Positions 1-9,466 are shown, counted from the first letter of the stretch. The stretch is 64,000 nt of DNA from Saccharomonospora xinjiangensis XJ-54 (GCF_000258175.1 NZ_JH636049.1:1448982-1512981), one strand, 5' to 3'. Translations and numbers: made by a program. Notes: a model not told the origin generated them from the letters alone.

Positions 1-1024
1 AGTCGGGCGTGCGGATCTCCACCCTGCGGGACGACGCCTTGCCCGGCGAGTACATGGGCACGCGCACGAGGGCGGAGCGGTTGGCCCTTCCCCACGACAC
101 CGTCGTCGGCGCCTCGCCGCCCTGGATGAGGCGCTTGTAGGAGTTCACCCACTGGTTCGTGACCGCAGAGATCTCCCTGGCGTGGTGCAGCAGGCCCGCG
201 ACGAACGCCTTGCCCGTCTCCGACAGCTCATAGGGGTCTTCGGGGCTGTAGAAGGCGTTGCGGTCGCCCTCGAACAGCGACATATGCGTGTGCATTCCCG
301 AACCCGGCTGGTCGCTGAACGGTTTCGGCATGAAAGTGGCCCGCACGCCCTGGGTCAGGGCCACCTCCTTGACGACGTAGCGGAACGTCATCACGTTGTC
401 GGCCATCGTGAGCGCGTCGGCGTACCTGAGGTCGATCTCCTGCTGACCAGGAGCGCCCTCGTGGTGGGAGAACTCGACGGAGATGCCCATCTCCTCCAGC
501 GCCTCGATGGCGTGCCTGCGGAAATGGGTCGCCGTGGCGTGGCTGGCCTGGTCGAAGTACCCGCCGTTGTCGGCGGGTTCCGGCTCCGTTCCGTCCTCGG
601 GCATGTTCGCGAGGAGGAAGAACTCGATCTCGGGGTGCACGTAGCAGGTGAAGCCCGCCTCGCTCGCCTTCGCGAGCTGGCGGCGCAGCACGTGGCGTGG
701 GTCGGCCCAGGACGGCGAGCCGTCGGGCATCGCGATGTCGCAGAACATCCGCGCCGAGTACCTGTCGCCGTCCGTGGTCTCCCACGGCAACACCTGGAAT
801 GTCGCGGGGTCGGGCTTGGCGACCATGTCGGACTCGTACACGCGGGCGAAGCCCTCGATGGCGGAGCCGTCGAAGCCGATGCCCTCGCTGAAGGCGCCTT
901 CGAGTTCGGCGGGCGCGACGGCCACCGATTTCAGGAAACCGAGGACGTCGGTGAACCACAGGCGCACGAAGCGGATGTCGCGTTCCTCCAGCGTGCGCAG
1001 CACGAACTCCTGCTGGCGATCCAT
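1..1024 (-). CDS. glnA2: Glutamine synthetase, GlnA2-like (3' end cut by window)
   Basis: Type I glutamine synthetase (ATP-dependent glutamate + ammonia to glutamine, cytoplasmic dodecamer). Translation from ATG 1024 begins MDRQQEFVLRTLEERDIRFV, which I recognise as nearly identical to the N-terminus of mycobacterial GlnA2 (Rv2222c). Family blocks follow in order: GFDGSAIEGF near residue 50, the metal-binding EIEFF, the FSHHEGAPGQQEID block, the MHTHMS active-site histidine block and the NRSALVRVP nucleotide/glutamate block. About 341 codons are visible of a usual ~445, so the C-terminus lies off the left edge and the adenylylation-site region cannot be judged. It is divergent from the lipoprotein gene at 1172. 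A GlnR-like sequence lies just upstream. Confidence 0.95.
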   Translation of the reverse strand, partial: MDRQQEFVLRTLEERDIRFVRLWFTDVLGFLKSVAVAPAELEGAFSEGIGFDGSAIEGFARVYESDMVAKPDPATFQVLPWETTDGDRYSARMFCDIAMPDGSPSWADPRHVLRRQLAKASEAGFTCYVHPEIEFFLLANMPEDGTEPEPADNGGYFDQASHATATHFRRHAIEALEEMGISVEFSHHEGAPGQQEIDLRYADALTMADNVMTFRYVVKEVALTQGVRATFMPKPFSDQPGSGMHTHMSLFEGDRNAFYSPEDPYELSETGKAFVAGLLHHAREISAVTNQWVNSYKRLIQGGEAPTTVSWGRANRSALVRVPMYSPGKASSRRVEIRTPD

Positions 1025-1046
1025 GCCGCGACCCTATGCCGCCCGT

Positions 1047-1062
1047 GTTAACGCGGTGTTTC
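1047..1062 (-). promoter_or_regulatory. Possible GlnR-type half-site pair upstream of glnA2
   Basis: Read on the minus strand the sequence is GAAAC-ACCGCG-TTAAC, two AAC-like half-sites with a 6-nt spacer, 22 nt upstream of the glnA2 start codon. The actinobacterial GlnR consensus is roughly gTnAC-n6-GaAAC, so the order is inverted and the match partial. It is listed because the gene is a nitrogen-assimilation gene and a better box occurs upstream of nirB in this window. Confidence 0.25.
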
Positions 1063-1171
1063 GGGAAGGCTCTGAAGCCTCGCCCTTCCCACGTTCCCGC
1101 TGGACTTCCGCCCGCGAGGGTGATGCGCACCGTGGCCTGACGGCCGGAAAACTCCCGATACGGTAGCTCGC

Positions 1172-1891
1172 ATGCTCCCTCGCCGCCTTGCGCTGAACCT
1201 CGTCGCCGCGCTCGTCGTGTCTGCCTCGTTGCCGGCGTGCACAGCCAATCCGGACAACTCCGGGCCGCTGCCCGGGGCGGAAGGGCTCGTCAACGCGGCC
1301 GAGGGTGCTCTTGAGGAACTGGCCAGCGTGGCTTTCGAGTTCCGGCTCACCGGCGCGGTTCCGGGTCTCCAGGTACGGGAGGTGGAGGGGGTCGCCGACC
1401 GGGGAAGGGGGCCCAACGGCTCGGCGACCGGCGAGGCCGACGCCCAGCTTCTCACCGAACGCGTCCGGTATTCGTTCGTCGTCGAAGGCAACACCCTGTC
1501 GCTGACCGAGCAGGACGGAACGACGGTGCGGCGCCCCGTTCCCGCCGATTACGCCCCAGCCAGGCTGCTCGACCCCGCCACCGGCATCCGGCAGCTGCTC
1601 GCCGAGGCGACGAACCTGACCACGGAGACGCGTGAAGAGCTCGACGACATCGAGACCTACCGGATCGGCGGCGAGCTCCGGCACGAGGTCGTGTCGGCCC
1701 TGCTGCCCGGTGTCCATGACGACGTGGACGTCAAGTTCTGGATCGCGGACGGCAGCCACCGGCTCATGCGGGTCTGGGTTCAGGTGCCTCCGAGGAAGAA
1801 GAACGAGGGCGCCACACAGCTGGAACTCGCACTGACCAGGCACAATGCCGTCGAAGTGAGGCCGAGCGACCCCTCAGCAGGCCGCCGGTGA
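1172..1891 (+). CDS. LprG/LppX-family lipoprotein
   Basis: 239-residue exported lipoprotein. A basic N-terminus (MLPRR), a hydrophobic stretch and the lipobox LPAC put the lipidated cysteine at residue 23. The rest resembles the LolA/LprG beta-fold family (LppX_LprAFG): an N-terminal segment with ASVAFEFRLTG, a central repeat of beta-strand-like stretches and the C-terminal VDVKFWIADGSHRLMRVWVQ. Members in mycobacteria bind and shuttle triacylated glycolipids between membrane and envelope; that role here is inference. It is convergent with the peptidase gene and only about 10 nt separate the two stop codons, so there is no room for a separate terminator. It is divergent from glnA2. Confidence 0.75.
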   Translation: MLPRRLALNLVAALVVSASLPACTANPDNSGPLPGAEGLVNAAEGALEELASVAFEFRLTGAVPGLQVREVEGVADRGRGPNGSATGEADAQLLTERVRYSFVVEGNTLSLTEQDGTTVRRPVPADYAPARLLDPATGIRQLLAEATNLTTETREELDDIETYRIGGELRHEVVSALLPGVHDDVDVKFWIADGSHRLMRVWVQVPPRKKNEGATQLELALTRHNAVEVRPSDPSAGRR

Positions 1892-1901
1892 CTCTTCGCG
1901 C

Positions 1902-3476
1902 TCACGCGCAGCGGGTGCCCTCAGGTGGCAGGGTGCCATCGACGAGGTAGGCCACACCCGCCTTGTCAACGCAGTCGCTGCCTGCCGAGAGGAACGCGGT
2001 GTGCTGCGCGCCCTCGAAGGTCAGGAGCCTGCCGTCCATCGCCTTGGCGAGGTTGACGCCTGCCTGGTACGGCGTCGCCGGGTCGTTCGTCGTGGACACC
2101 ACCAGCGTGGGAGGAACGCCCTCGACTTCGGGCAGGTGCGGTTCGGACGTGTGCTCGACCGGCCAGAACGCGCAGGCATCCCGTGCTGCCGACGGGGGAA
2201 GACCGGGGTCGAGGAACTCGGCCTTCTCGACGTACTCGGCCTGCGCGGCCTCGATGCGTTCCCTGTCGGTGACCGGAGGGTCGTCCACACAGCGGATCGC
2301 CACGAGGCCCTCGTGCGTCGAGGCGTACTTCCCGTCCGGACCGCGCTCGTAGTACATGTCGGCCAGCGCCATCATGACCGCGCCGTCACCTTTGCCGAGA
2401 GCGGCGAGCCCCTGGTTGAGGGTCGGCCACACCTGCCTGCTGTACAGCGCGGCCACGGTGCCGGTCGTGGCGTCCTCGTAGGAAAGGACCCGGCCGTCGG
2501 GCAACGCCACCGGCTCGTCGAGCAGCGGCCGCACGAGGTCCTGGTAGGTCGCCACGGCGGCGCTGGGGTCCCTGCCCAGAGCGCAGTCAGCTCGGCCCGC
2601 ACACCACTTCACGAACTCGCCGAAGGTGCCGCCGAAGCCCTCCGCCTGCGCAACCAGCGCCTCCACCATGTCCTGCTCAGGGTCCACCGCCCCGTCGAGC
2701 AGCAGCGCCCTGACGTTGCGGGGAAACGTCTCCGCGTACGTGTAGCCGATGCGCGTGCCGTAGGAGTAGCCGAGGTAGGTCAGCTTCTCGTCGCCGAGCG
2801 CGGAACGCAGCACGTCCATGTCACGCACCACATCGCGGGTACCGAGGTTGGCCAGCATCTTCTTGCCGTGTCGCGTGCGCTCGACACACTTGGCCGCGAA
2901 ATCCTCGGCCTCCTTCTCCGCGTCGGCGACGTCGTCGATGCCGTCGTACGCCGTGAGATCGGCGCGATCGGCGTCCATCTCCGCGTCGGTGAGGCAATCG
3001 ACGGCGGGCTCGCTGGCCCCGATTCCGCGCGGGTCGAAGCCGACGAAGTCGAAACGCTCGCCCAGCTCGGTGCCGCCGACGGCGCTCGACAGCTGGGCCG
3101 CGGCGGTCATGCCCGAGCCCCCTGGACCTCCCGGGTTCAGCACGAGCGAGCCGATCCTGCTGCCGGGGTCGCTCGCCTGCCTGCGCAGCAACCCGACGGT
3201 GATCGTGGTGCCCTGCGGCTCGGCGTACGACAGCGGGACGGTGAGCCTCGCGCACTCGAGGCCGTCACCGGAGAACGCCTGCTTCGCCATCGCGTTCGTG
3301 GCGAACGGCGCGCACTCCCCCCACTCCAGTTGTTGCGCGTAGAACTTCTCAAGCCCCTCCGGAACCGGCCCGGCAGGCACCGTCGGCCCGTCGTCGCCCG
3401 AGTCCGAACAGGCGGTCAGCGACGAGAGAAGGAGGAAGGCGGCGGCCACCGGCAGGTAGCGTTTCGTCGTGCGCAC
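1902..3476 (-). CDS. Secreted TAP-family alpha/beta-hydrolase peptidase (lipoprotein)
   Basis: 524-residue alpha/beta hydrolase of the tripeptidyl-aminopeptidase (SlpD/CaeA-Hip1) type. The signal peptide ends in lipobox LTAC with Cys23, so it should be anchored outside the membrane. The oxyanion block LNPGGPGGSG sits near residue 115, the nucleophile elbow GYSYG near 237, the catalytic Asp in TTNDPATPY near 463 and the His in GAQHTAFL near 493, within a C-terminal TAP-like domain. Length fits the family (~500). In M. tuberculosis two TAP-type genes (Rv2223c/Rv2224c) also follow glnA2, which supports orthology. It probably cleaves peptides or esters in the envelope; the substrate is unknown. 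Confidence 0.88.
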   Translation of the reverse strand: MRTTKRYLPVAAAFLLLSSLTACSDSGDDGPTVPAGPVPEGLEKFYAQQLEWGECAPFATNAMAKQAFSGDGLECARLTVPLSYAEPQGTTITVGLLRRQASDPGSRIGSLVLNPGGPGGSGMTAAAQLSSAVGGTELGERFDFVGFDPRGIGASEPAVDCLTDAEMDADRADLTAYDGIDDVADAEKEAEDFAAKCVERTRHGKKMLANLGTRDVVRDMDVLRSALGDEKLTYLGYSYGTRIGYTYAETFPRNVRALLLDGAVDPEQDMVEALVAQAEGFGGTFGEFVKWCAGRADCALGRDPSAAVATYQDLVRPLLDEPVALPDGRVLSYEDATTGTVAALYSRQVWPTLNQGLAALGKGDGAVMMALADMYYERGPDGKYASTHEGLVAIRCVDDPPVTDRERIEAAQAEYVEKAEFLDPGLPPSAARDACAFWPVEHTSEPHLPEVEGVPPTLVVSTTNDPATPYQAGVNLAKAMDGRLLTFEGAQHTAFLSAGSDCVDKAGVAYLVDGTLPPEGTRCA

Positions 3477-3549
3477 GCCTGCGATCGTGCCATTACCGCT
3501 GGGAACACGGCACGCCGGCGGCTACGTTGGTCGGGGCGCGGGCTAGTAG

Positions 3550-5889
3550 ATGGGAGAAGCGCAGGTGGCGTTGTTGAGCCGGGTCGGGAAGACGTTGAGA
3601 CGCATGCTGTCCCGGCCCGCGAGTGCGGACCTGACGCGGTACGAGGCGCTCCTGCCGCGCATCGATGAGGTGGAGCCCGAACTGGAGAAGCTGTCCGACG
3701 CCGAGCTCACCGAGCGGGCGGCGAAGGTCCGCGAAGCCGGTGAGCTGGACGACGACTTGCTGGTCGAGGTGTGCGCGCTGGGCAGGGAGGCGGCGCGGCG
3801 GGCGCTCGGGGAACGCGCGTTCGACGTGCAGCTGGTCGGCACGATGGCCCTGCTCACGGGCCACGTCGTGCAGATGGCCACCGGCGAGGGCAAGACGCTG
3901 TCGGGCGCGCTCGCCGCGGCGGGCTACGCACTCGCGGGCAAGCGCGTACACGTCATCTCCGTCAACGACTACCTCGCGCGCCGCGACGCCGAGTGGATGC
4001 GCCCGGTGTACGACCTGCTCGGGGTGTCCGTCGGCTGGGTCGAGCCCGCGCTGACCAGAGAGGCCCGCCGGGACGCCTACCACCGCGAGGTGTGCTACGG
4101 AGCGGTCAGCGAGATCGGGTTCGACGTCCTTCGCGACCGGCTGGTGACGTCCGTCGGCGAGCTCACGCAGCCGGAACCCGAGGTGGCCGTCGTTGACGAG
4201 GCCGATTCGGTGCTCGTGGACGAGGCGAGGGTTCCGCTGGTGATGGCGGGTTCCGTTGACGCCGGTGTCGCCGACGAGGAGGTCGCGAAGATCGTCCGGC
4301 GGCTGAGGCTGGGGTTGCACTACGAGACCGACGCCGACGGCCGCAACGCCTGGCTCACCACGACGGGCGCGTCCGTCGTGGAGAAGGCGCTCGGCGGCAT
4401 CGACCTCTACGGCGACACGGGCGCCGATCGGCTCGCGGCCGTGAACGCGGCGCTGCACGCGCACGCGCTGTTGACCAGAGACGTCGATTACCTGGTGCGC
4501 GACGGCAAGGTGCACCTCATCAACGCCTCGCGGGGCAGGGTCGCCGAATTGCAGCGCTGGCCCGACGGCCTGCAGGCGGCGGTGGAGGCGAAGGAGCAGC
4601 TCCCGCCGTCCGACCACGGGGAGATCCTCGACTCCATCACGGTGCAGGCGTTGATCGCGCGTTATCCGCAGGTGGCGGGAATGACCGGAACCGCGGTGGC
4701 GGTCGCCGAGCAACTCCGGGAGTTCTACGAGCTGGAAGTCGCCGTCATCCCGCCGAACACGCCCACCATCCGTGAGGACCTCCCGCACCGCGTCTACACG
4801 ACGCCGACGCGCAAGCTGCGCGCCATCGTGGAGGAGATCCGGACGGTGCACGAGACGGGAAGGCCGATCCTCGTCGGCACTCAGGACGTCGCCGAGTCGG
4901 AGGAACTGGCTGAGAAACTGCGCAAGGCCGGCCTTTCGTGCGTCGTCCTCAACGCGCGCAACGATGCCGAGGAAGCCGCCGTCATCGCGCAGGCCGGGGC
5001 CCACGGGGCGATCACGGTGTCCACGCAGATGGCGGGAAGGGGCACGGACATCAAGCTCGGTGGCGCCGACGGCGCCGACGCCGAGCGGGTGGCCGAACTC
5101 GGCGGCCTCCACGTCATCGGCACCGCGCGGTATCCGAGCAGCAGGCTCGACGACCAGTTGCGTGGAAGGGCGGGGAGGCAGGGAGACCCCGGCAGTTCGG
5201 TGTTCTTCGCGAGCCTCGCTGACGAGCTGGTCCTCGCCCACGCGCCCGACGTCCCCGAGGGCATCCCGAGCGACGAGGACACCGGCGAGATCACCGACGC
5301 GGCGGCTCACCGGCAGATCAACCACGCGCAACGCGTCGCCGAAGGTGTCGATCTGGAGATCCACCGCAACACCTGGCGTTACACGCGCCTCATCGAGCAC
5401 CAGCGGTCCGAACTGCTGCGGTACCGCGACGAGGTGCTGCGGACGGAGACGGCGACGACCCTGCTGAGGGAAGCGGAACCCGGGCGCTGCGACGAACTGG
5501 AGGACTCGCTCGGTGAGGAGTCGCTGCGGCGGGTGTGCCGCGAGATCGTGCTGTTCCATCTCGACCAGCTGTGGGCCGACCATCTGGCGTTCCTCACCGA
5601 GGTGCGGGAGACCATCCATCTGAGGGCGCTCGCGAAGGAGACCCCGCTGGACGAGTTCCACCGGACCGCTGTCCCGGCGTTCCGCAGGATCAAGGACGAG
5701 CTGGCGAAGCGCTCCGCCAAAACACTGCTGGAGGCCGAGATCACCGGCGAGGATGCCGACCTCGCAGGAGCCGGTGTCAAGAGACCGACCTCCACCTGGA
5801 CCTACCTGGTGCAGGACAACCCGTTCGGCTCCGACGCCGAGCAGGCACTCAAGAAGGTACGAAGCATGCTTCGCAAGAAACGGTCCTGA
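3550..5889 (+). CDS. secA2: Accessory Sec translocase ATPase SecA2
   Basis: 779-residue SecA-type ATPase that drives export of a subset of proteins through SecYEG. Walker A is GEGKT (residues ~111-115, in MATGEGKTLSG) and Walker B is VVDEADSVLVDEAR near residue 214. The MTGTA motif is near residue 377 and QMAGRGTDIKLGG near 495, followed by RGRAGRQGDPG. The protein ends in MLRKKRS and lacks the zinc-binding cysteine tail and long linker of housekeeping SecA1, which together with its length indicates the SecA2 class. The ATG at 3550 is the first in-frame start after a TAG TAG-rich leader. The gene is divergent from the TAP peptidase, and nadE follows 22 nt downstream, so the two are probably co-transcribed. 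Confidence 0.93.
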   Translation: MGEAQVALLSRVGKTLRRMLSRPASADLTRYEALLPRIDEVEPELEKLSDAELTERAAKVREAGELDDDLLVEVCALGREAARRALGERAFDVQLVGTMALLTGHVVQMATGEGKTLSGALAAAGYALAGKRVHVISVNDYLARRDAEWMRPVYDLLGVSVGWVEPALTREARRDAYHREVCYGAVSEIGFDVLRDRLVTSVGELTQPEPEVAVVDEADSVLVDEARVPLVMAGSVDAGVADEEVAKIVRRLRLGLHYETDADGRNAWLTTTGASVVEKALGGIDLYGDTGADRLAAVNAALHAHALLTRDVDYLVRDGKVHLINASRGRVAELQRWPDGLQAAVEAKEQLPPSDHGEILDSITVQALIARYPQVAGMTGTAVAVAEQLREFYELEVAVIPPNTPTIREDLPHRVYTTPTRKLRAIVEEIRTVHETGRPILVGTQDVAESEELAEKLRKAGLSCVVLNARNDAEEAAVIAQAGAHGAITVSTQMAGRGTDIKLGGADGADAERVAELGGLHVIGTARYPSSRLDDQLRGRAGRQGDPGSSVFFASLADELVLAHAPDVPEGIPSDEDTGEITDAAAHRQINHAQRVAEGVDLEIHRNTWRYTRLIEHQRSELLRYRDEVLRTETATTLLREAEPGRCDELEDSLGEESLRRVCREIVLFHLDQLWADHLAFLTEVRETIHLRALAKETPLDEFHRTAVPAFRRIKDELAKRSAKTLLEAEITGEDADLAGAGVKRPTSTWTYLVQDNPFGSDAEQALKKVRSMLRKKRS

Positions 5890-5911
5890 GCACGTGGGCA
5901 AGAATGGGGGC

Positions 5912-7639
5912 ATGCCACAACTGCGCATCGCTCTCGCCCAGGTGAACACCTGTGTCGGCGACCTGGACGGCAATGCCGCACTCGTCGTCGAGAACACCCG
6001 GCTGGCTTCGGCGGAGGGCGCTCACGTCGTGGTCTTCCCCGAGATGACCTTGACCGGCTACCCGGTGGAGGACCTCGCGTTGCGGGGCGCGTTCGCCGAG
6101 GCTTCGAAGGCGGCCGTCGGTGAACTGGCCCACGCGGTGGCGGACGCGGGCTGTGGCGACGTCCTGGTCGTCGTGGGGTATCTCGACGCCGATGAGGAGG
6201 GCCCTCGTAACGCCGCCGCCGTCCTGTACCGGGGCGAGGTCGTGGCGAGGCAGTACAAGCACCACCTGCCCAACTACGGCGTGTTCGACGAGCGCCGGTA
6301 CTTCAAACCGGGTCACGAACTCGCCGTTGTGCGGCTGCACGGTGTCGATCTCGGCATGGTGGTGTGCGAGGACCTGTGGCAGGACGGCGGCCCCGTGACC
6401 GCGCTCGGCGCGTACGGTGTCGATCTCGTGCTGTCGCCCAACGCCTCGCCGTACGAGCGGTCGAAGGACGACGTGCGGTTGCCTCTCGTGGCGCGGCGGG
6501 CGGCCGAGGCCAAGGCCCCGATCGTGTACACCAATCAGGTCGGAGGGCAGGACGATCTGGTGTTCGACGGTGATTCGATCGTGGTGGCCGAGGACGGGAC
6601 GTTGCTGGCTCGCGCGCCCCAGTTCGTCGAGCAACTGCTCGTGGTCGATCTCGACCTGCCGCGGCGCAGGCGGGAGGACGCCGGTGACGTGGCCGAGGGT
6701 TTCCGGGTGCGTCGGCGCGTGCTCACCGACACCCCGCTCGACGAGTATCCGCCCGCGTACCGGCCCGTGGTCGCCGAACCGCTGCCCGAGGAGGCGGAGG
6801 TGTGGTCGGCCCTGGTCGTCGGCCTTCGCGACTACGCGCGCAAGAACGGCTTCCGCTCGGTGATCCTCGGCTTCTCCGGGGGCATCGACTCCGCGGTCAC
6901 GGCGGCGCTGGCCGCCGACGCGCTGGGCGCCGACGCGGTCCACGGGGTGTCGATGCCGTCGAAGTACTCCTCGGAGCACTCGCGCGCCGACGCCGCCGAC
7001 CTCGCCGAGCGTCTCGGCTGCCACTTCCGCGTCGAACCGGTGCAGGACATGGTCGCCACCTACGTCGATCAGTTGAACCTGACGGGCCTCGCCGAGGAGA
7101 ACATCCAGGCGCGGGTCCGCGGCATGCTGCTGATGGCGCTGTCGAACCTCGAGGGCCACCTCGTGCTCGCGACGGGCAACAAAACCGAACTCGCCGTCGG
7201 CTACTCCACCATCTACGGCGACGCGGTCGGCGGGTTCGCGCCCATCAAGGACGTGTTCAAGACCTACGTATGGGAGCTGGCCCGCTGGCGCAACGCGGAG
7301 GCGGAGAAGCGCGGCGAGACCCCGCCGATTCCGCCCAACTCGATCTCCAAACCCCCTTCGGCCGAGTTGCGGCCCGGCCAGCTCGACACCGACTCGCTGC
7401 CCGACTACGCACTGCTCGACGACATCCTCGACGACTACGTCGAGGGCGACCGGGGGTTCGCCGACCTGCTCGCGGCGGGGTTCGAGGCCGAGGTCATCGA
7501 TAGGGTGGTGCGGATGGTGGACAGCGCCGAGTACAAGCGGCGGCAGTACCCGCCCGGCACGAAGATCACGTTCAAGGCGTTCGGCCGCGACCGAAGGCTT
7601 CCCATGACCAACAGGTGGCGGGAGGTCCACCGATCATGA
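5912..7639 (+). CDS. nadE: Glutamine-dependent NAD+ synthetase
   Basis: 575-residue two-domain enzyme making NAD+ from deamido-NAD+, ATP and glutamine. The N-terminal nitrilase-like glutaminase domain carries the Glu-Lys-Cys triad in FPEMTLTGYP, KHHLPNYGVFDERRYF and VVCEDLWQDG. The C-terminal synthetase domain (from about residue 290) has the ATP-pyrophosphatase loop LGFSGGIDSAVT near 320, then ATGNKTELAVGYSTIYGD. It is shorter than mycobacterial NadE (~680 aa), and so of the bacterial NadE type common in Streptomyces. The start chosen is the ATG that opens MPQLRIALAQVN, the usual nitrilase beginning. The stop overlaps the ogt start as ATGA, indicating translational coupling. Confidence 0.93.
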   Translation: MPQLRIALAQVNTCVGDLDGNAALVVENTRLASAEGAHVVVFPEMTLTGYPVEDLALRGAFAEASKAAVGELAHAVADAGCGDVLVVVGYLDADEEGPRNAAAVLYRGEVVARQYKHHLPNYGVFDERRYFKPGHELAVVRLHGVDLGMVVCEDLWQDGGPVTALGAYGVDLVLSPNASPYERSKDDVRLPLVARRAAEAKAPIVYTNQVGGQDDLVFDGDSIVVAEDGTLLARAPQFVEQLLVVDLDLPRRRREDAGDVAEGFRVRRRVLTDTPLDEYPPAYRPVVAEPLPEEAEVWSALVVGLRDYARKNGFRSVILGFSGGIDSAVTAALAADALGADAVHGVSMPSKYSSEHSRADAADLAERLGCHFRVEPVQDMVATYVDQLNLTGLAEENIQARVRGMLLMALSNLEGHLVLATGNKTELAVGYSTIYGDAVGGFAPIKDVFKTYVWELARWRNAEAEKRGETPPIPPNSISKPPSAELRPGQLDTDSLPDYALLDDILDDYVEGDRGFADLLAAGFEAEVIDRVVRMVDSAEYKRRQYPPGTKITFKAFGRDRRLPMTNRWREVHRS

Positions 7640-8202
7640 GCTCGGGGACAGCGGGCATATCCGGCTTCGCAGTGTTCGGCACGCCCCTCGGACACGGCGG
7701 CATCGCATGGCGGGCCGGCACCGTGGTGCGCAGCCTGCTGCCCGAGGCCGACGCGGACGCGGTGCGTTCTCGCCTCGCCGCAGCCGTGCCCGACGGCAGG
7801 GAAGGCACCAAAAACACGGTGCCGGACTCGTTGCGGCACGTCATCGACGGAGTCGTCTCGCTGTTGCGCGGCGACGCCGTTGACCTCTCCGAGGTGCCGC
7901 TCGACCTGGCCTCCGTGCCGGCCTTCCAGCGGAGCGTGTACGAGTTCGTCCGCACGATTCCCGTCGGGCACACGGTGACCTACGGGGACGTCGCCACGCA
8001 CATCGGGGAGCCGGGTGCCGCGCGGGCTGTGGGCCGCGCGCTCGGTGCCAACCCGTTCGCGCCCATCGTCCCGTGCCACCGCGTGCTGGCGGCGGGCGGC
8101 GCCATCGGCGGGTTCTCCGGCCCCGGTGGGGTGTCCACCAAACAGCGGCTACTCGCCATCGAACGGGCTCACGGCGATCAGCCCGCGCTGTTCGACCTCT
8201 AG
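7636..8202 (+). CDS. ogt: Methylated-DNA-[protein]-cysteine S-methyltransferase (Ogt-like)
   Basis: 188-residue suicide repair enzyme that removes alkyl groups from O6-alkylguanine. The C-terminal DNA-binding domain shows VYEFVRTIPVGHTVTYGDVA, the arginine-finger stretch ARAVGRALGANP and the active site IVPCHRV (Cys near residue 146) followed by GGFSGPGGVSTKQRLLAIE. The N-terminal ribonuclease-like domain is weakly conserved, as is usual. The ATG start overlaps the nadE stop by 4 nt. Its 3' end overlaps by a few bases the end of the convergent DinB-like gene. The window holds a second protein of this superfamily near 56.6 kb in which the cysteine is replaced. Confidence 0.93.
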   Translation: MSSGTAGISGFAVFGTPLGHGGIAWRAGTVVRSLLPEADADAVRSRLAAAVPDGREGTKNTVPDSLRHVIDGVVSLLRGDAVDLSEVPLDLASVPAFQRSVYEFVRTIPVGHTVTYGDVATHIGEPGAARAVGRALGANPFAPIVPCHRVLAAGGAIGGFSGPGGVSTKQRLLAIERAHGDQPALFDL

Positions 8203-8768
8203 TACCGCGGCCCCGGCGGACGCCACGGCGTCAGCCACGGCGTCGCGGGCCAGCCCTCCGCCGCCGCCATGAGCGGGAACGCCGTGGCTCCGTCGAGCGA
8301 CTCCCTGATGATGTCGGCGTGCCCGGCGTGCCGGGCGGTCTCCTCGATCAGATGCAGCAGGACCCAGCGCACCGACCACGCTTCCACGTCGTCGGGAAAC
8401 CATGGAACCCCACGGGGAACCGGAACGGGCTGCCCGAGGTCGTCGATACCCATGACGACCTCCTCGGTGCGCGTGGCCACCCGCTCGTACTCGGTGATGA
8501 GGTCGGCGAGGGTCTCGCCGGGAGCGAGCCGCAGATCGTCGCCGGGATCGGTCAGCCCGAGACCGCACACCAGGTCGATCCAGGTCCGCTCCGTGCGGCA
8601 GACGTGCTTCAGGATTCCGCCGACGCACAGCGAGCTGACCGTCGGTGTCTGCCGGATCTGCCGGTCGGTCAACCCGTACGCGGCGAGACACACCACGTAG
8701 CGTTGCTGGGCGAGGTAGTCGAGCAGTCCCTCGCGTTCGTCGGCGACCGGCCCGATCAACCCGGGCAC
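8199..8768 (-). CDS. DinB-superfamily (DUF664-like) protein
   Basis: 189-residue cytoplasmic protein of the DinB/YfiT-like four-helix metal-binding superfamily. The predicted metal histidines are seen in ILKHVCRTERTWID (first helix pair) and HLIEETARHAGHADIIRE (the HxxxH pattern of DUF664). These proteins act as thiol-dependent S-transferases or are of unknown function. I chose the GTG at 8768 because it follows GGAAGGGG at good spacing; in-frame sequence further upstream lies inside the neighbouring membrane-protein gene. It overlaps the end of that upstream gene by about 13 nt, so the two are probably co-transcribed. It is convergent with ogt. Confidence 0.72.
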   Translation of the reverse strand: MPGLIGPVADEREGLLDYLAQQRYVVCLAAYGLTDRQIRQTPTVSSLCVGGILKHVCRTERTWIDLVCGLGLTDPGDDLRLAPGETLADLITEYERVATRTEEVVMGIDDLGQPVPVPRGVPWFPDDVEAWSVRWVLLHLIEETARHAGHADIIRESLDGATAFPLMAAAEGWPATPWLTPWRPPGPRY

Positions 8769-9466
8769 GAGGTGGCCCCTTCCCTCGACGATGCCTCGGC
8801 TGGCCTCCGCACATCCTCCGCACGGCGCCCCATGCGGAGGATGTAGACGGCACCTGCCCCGAACAACACCGAAGCCCCGACCACCTGCAGCCGCGCGGCC
8901 ACGCCTACGAAACGGCCGTCGAGCAACCAGCTCGCGCCCACGAGCACTGCCCACAGGGCGAACTGGACCACGAACAGTGCGAGGGTGATGCGCTTCCACC
9001 TTCCACGCCACCAGGCTCCCACGATGAGCGGCCCCACGACATGCTGCACACCGGCCAGCAACACCAGCAGATCACTCGCCCCGCCGTGAGAAACGCATCT
9101 CCCCGCGCCGTCGGGGAGACACTCAGGGGGGAACGCGGCCCTCAGCAGAAGAACGACGCCGTACGCGGACAGCACGGTCACGGTGAGCCTTCCCTGCCAG
9201 TGCACGGGCGCGATCCGGAACAGCGAGGGGCCGGCCAGCACGAAGGCGGCACCGGCGACACAGTCCGCGTACCGGAACACGTCGCTGTAGGGCTGCCCCG
9301 CCGAGGCGAGCCGCGCGGGAAAGTTGTGCCACGGCGACAGCGCGGTGTCGAGGAACGCCTCGGCGAGGAAACCGCTGTGCGCCACGGCGCCGAGGAACAG
9401 CAACCCCGCTGTGAACCGGCGGACCGCCCCCAACGGTGGCTCGGCACGGTGCGGAACCGACGGCAT
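8756..9466 (-). CDS. DUF998-family membrane protein
   Basis: 236-residue integral membrane protein with about six hydrophobic segments, e.g. FTAGLLFLGAVAHSGFL, AYGVVLLLRAAF, LLVLLAGVQHVVGPLIVGAW and ALFVVQFALWAVLVGASWLL. The PPECLPDG...CVSHGG loop and the GRWKRITLALFV segment are typical of DUF998, a family of unknown function. Start ATG 9466 opens a short charged N-terminus; a GTAAGTAA sequence lies about 10 nt upstream and could be a -10-like element. The following gene (DinB-like) overlaps its 3' end. No function can be assigned. Confidence 0.7.
   Translation of the reverse strand: MPSVPHRAEPPLGAVRRFTAGLLFLGAVAHSGFLAEAFLDTALSPWHNFPARLASAGQPYSDVFRYADCVAGAAFVLAGPSLFRIAPVHWQGRLTVTVLSAYGVVLLLRAAFPPECLPDGAGRCVSHGGASDLLVLLAGVQHVVGPLIVGAWWRGRWKRITLALFVVQFALWAVLVGASWLLDGRFVGVAARLQVVGASVLFGAGAVYILRMGRRAEDVRRPAEASSREGATSCPG

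Noticed and set aside
3493..5997. 834-codon open frame opposite secA2 and similar long antisense frames (2001-3668, 5849-7630, 20202-22106, 61196-63061)
   Set aside because: Arg/His/Leu/Val-rich low-information translations caused by third-position G/C bias of the real genes on the other strand.
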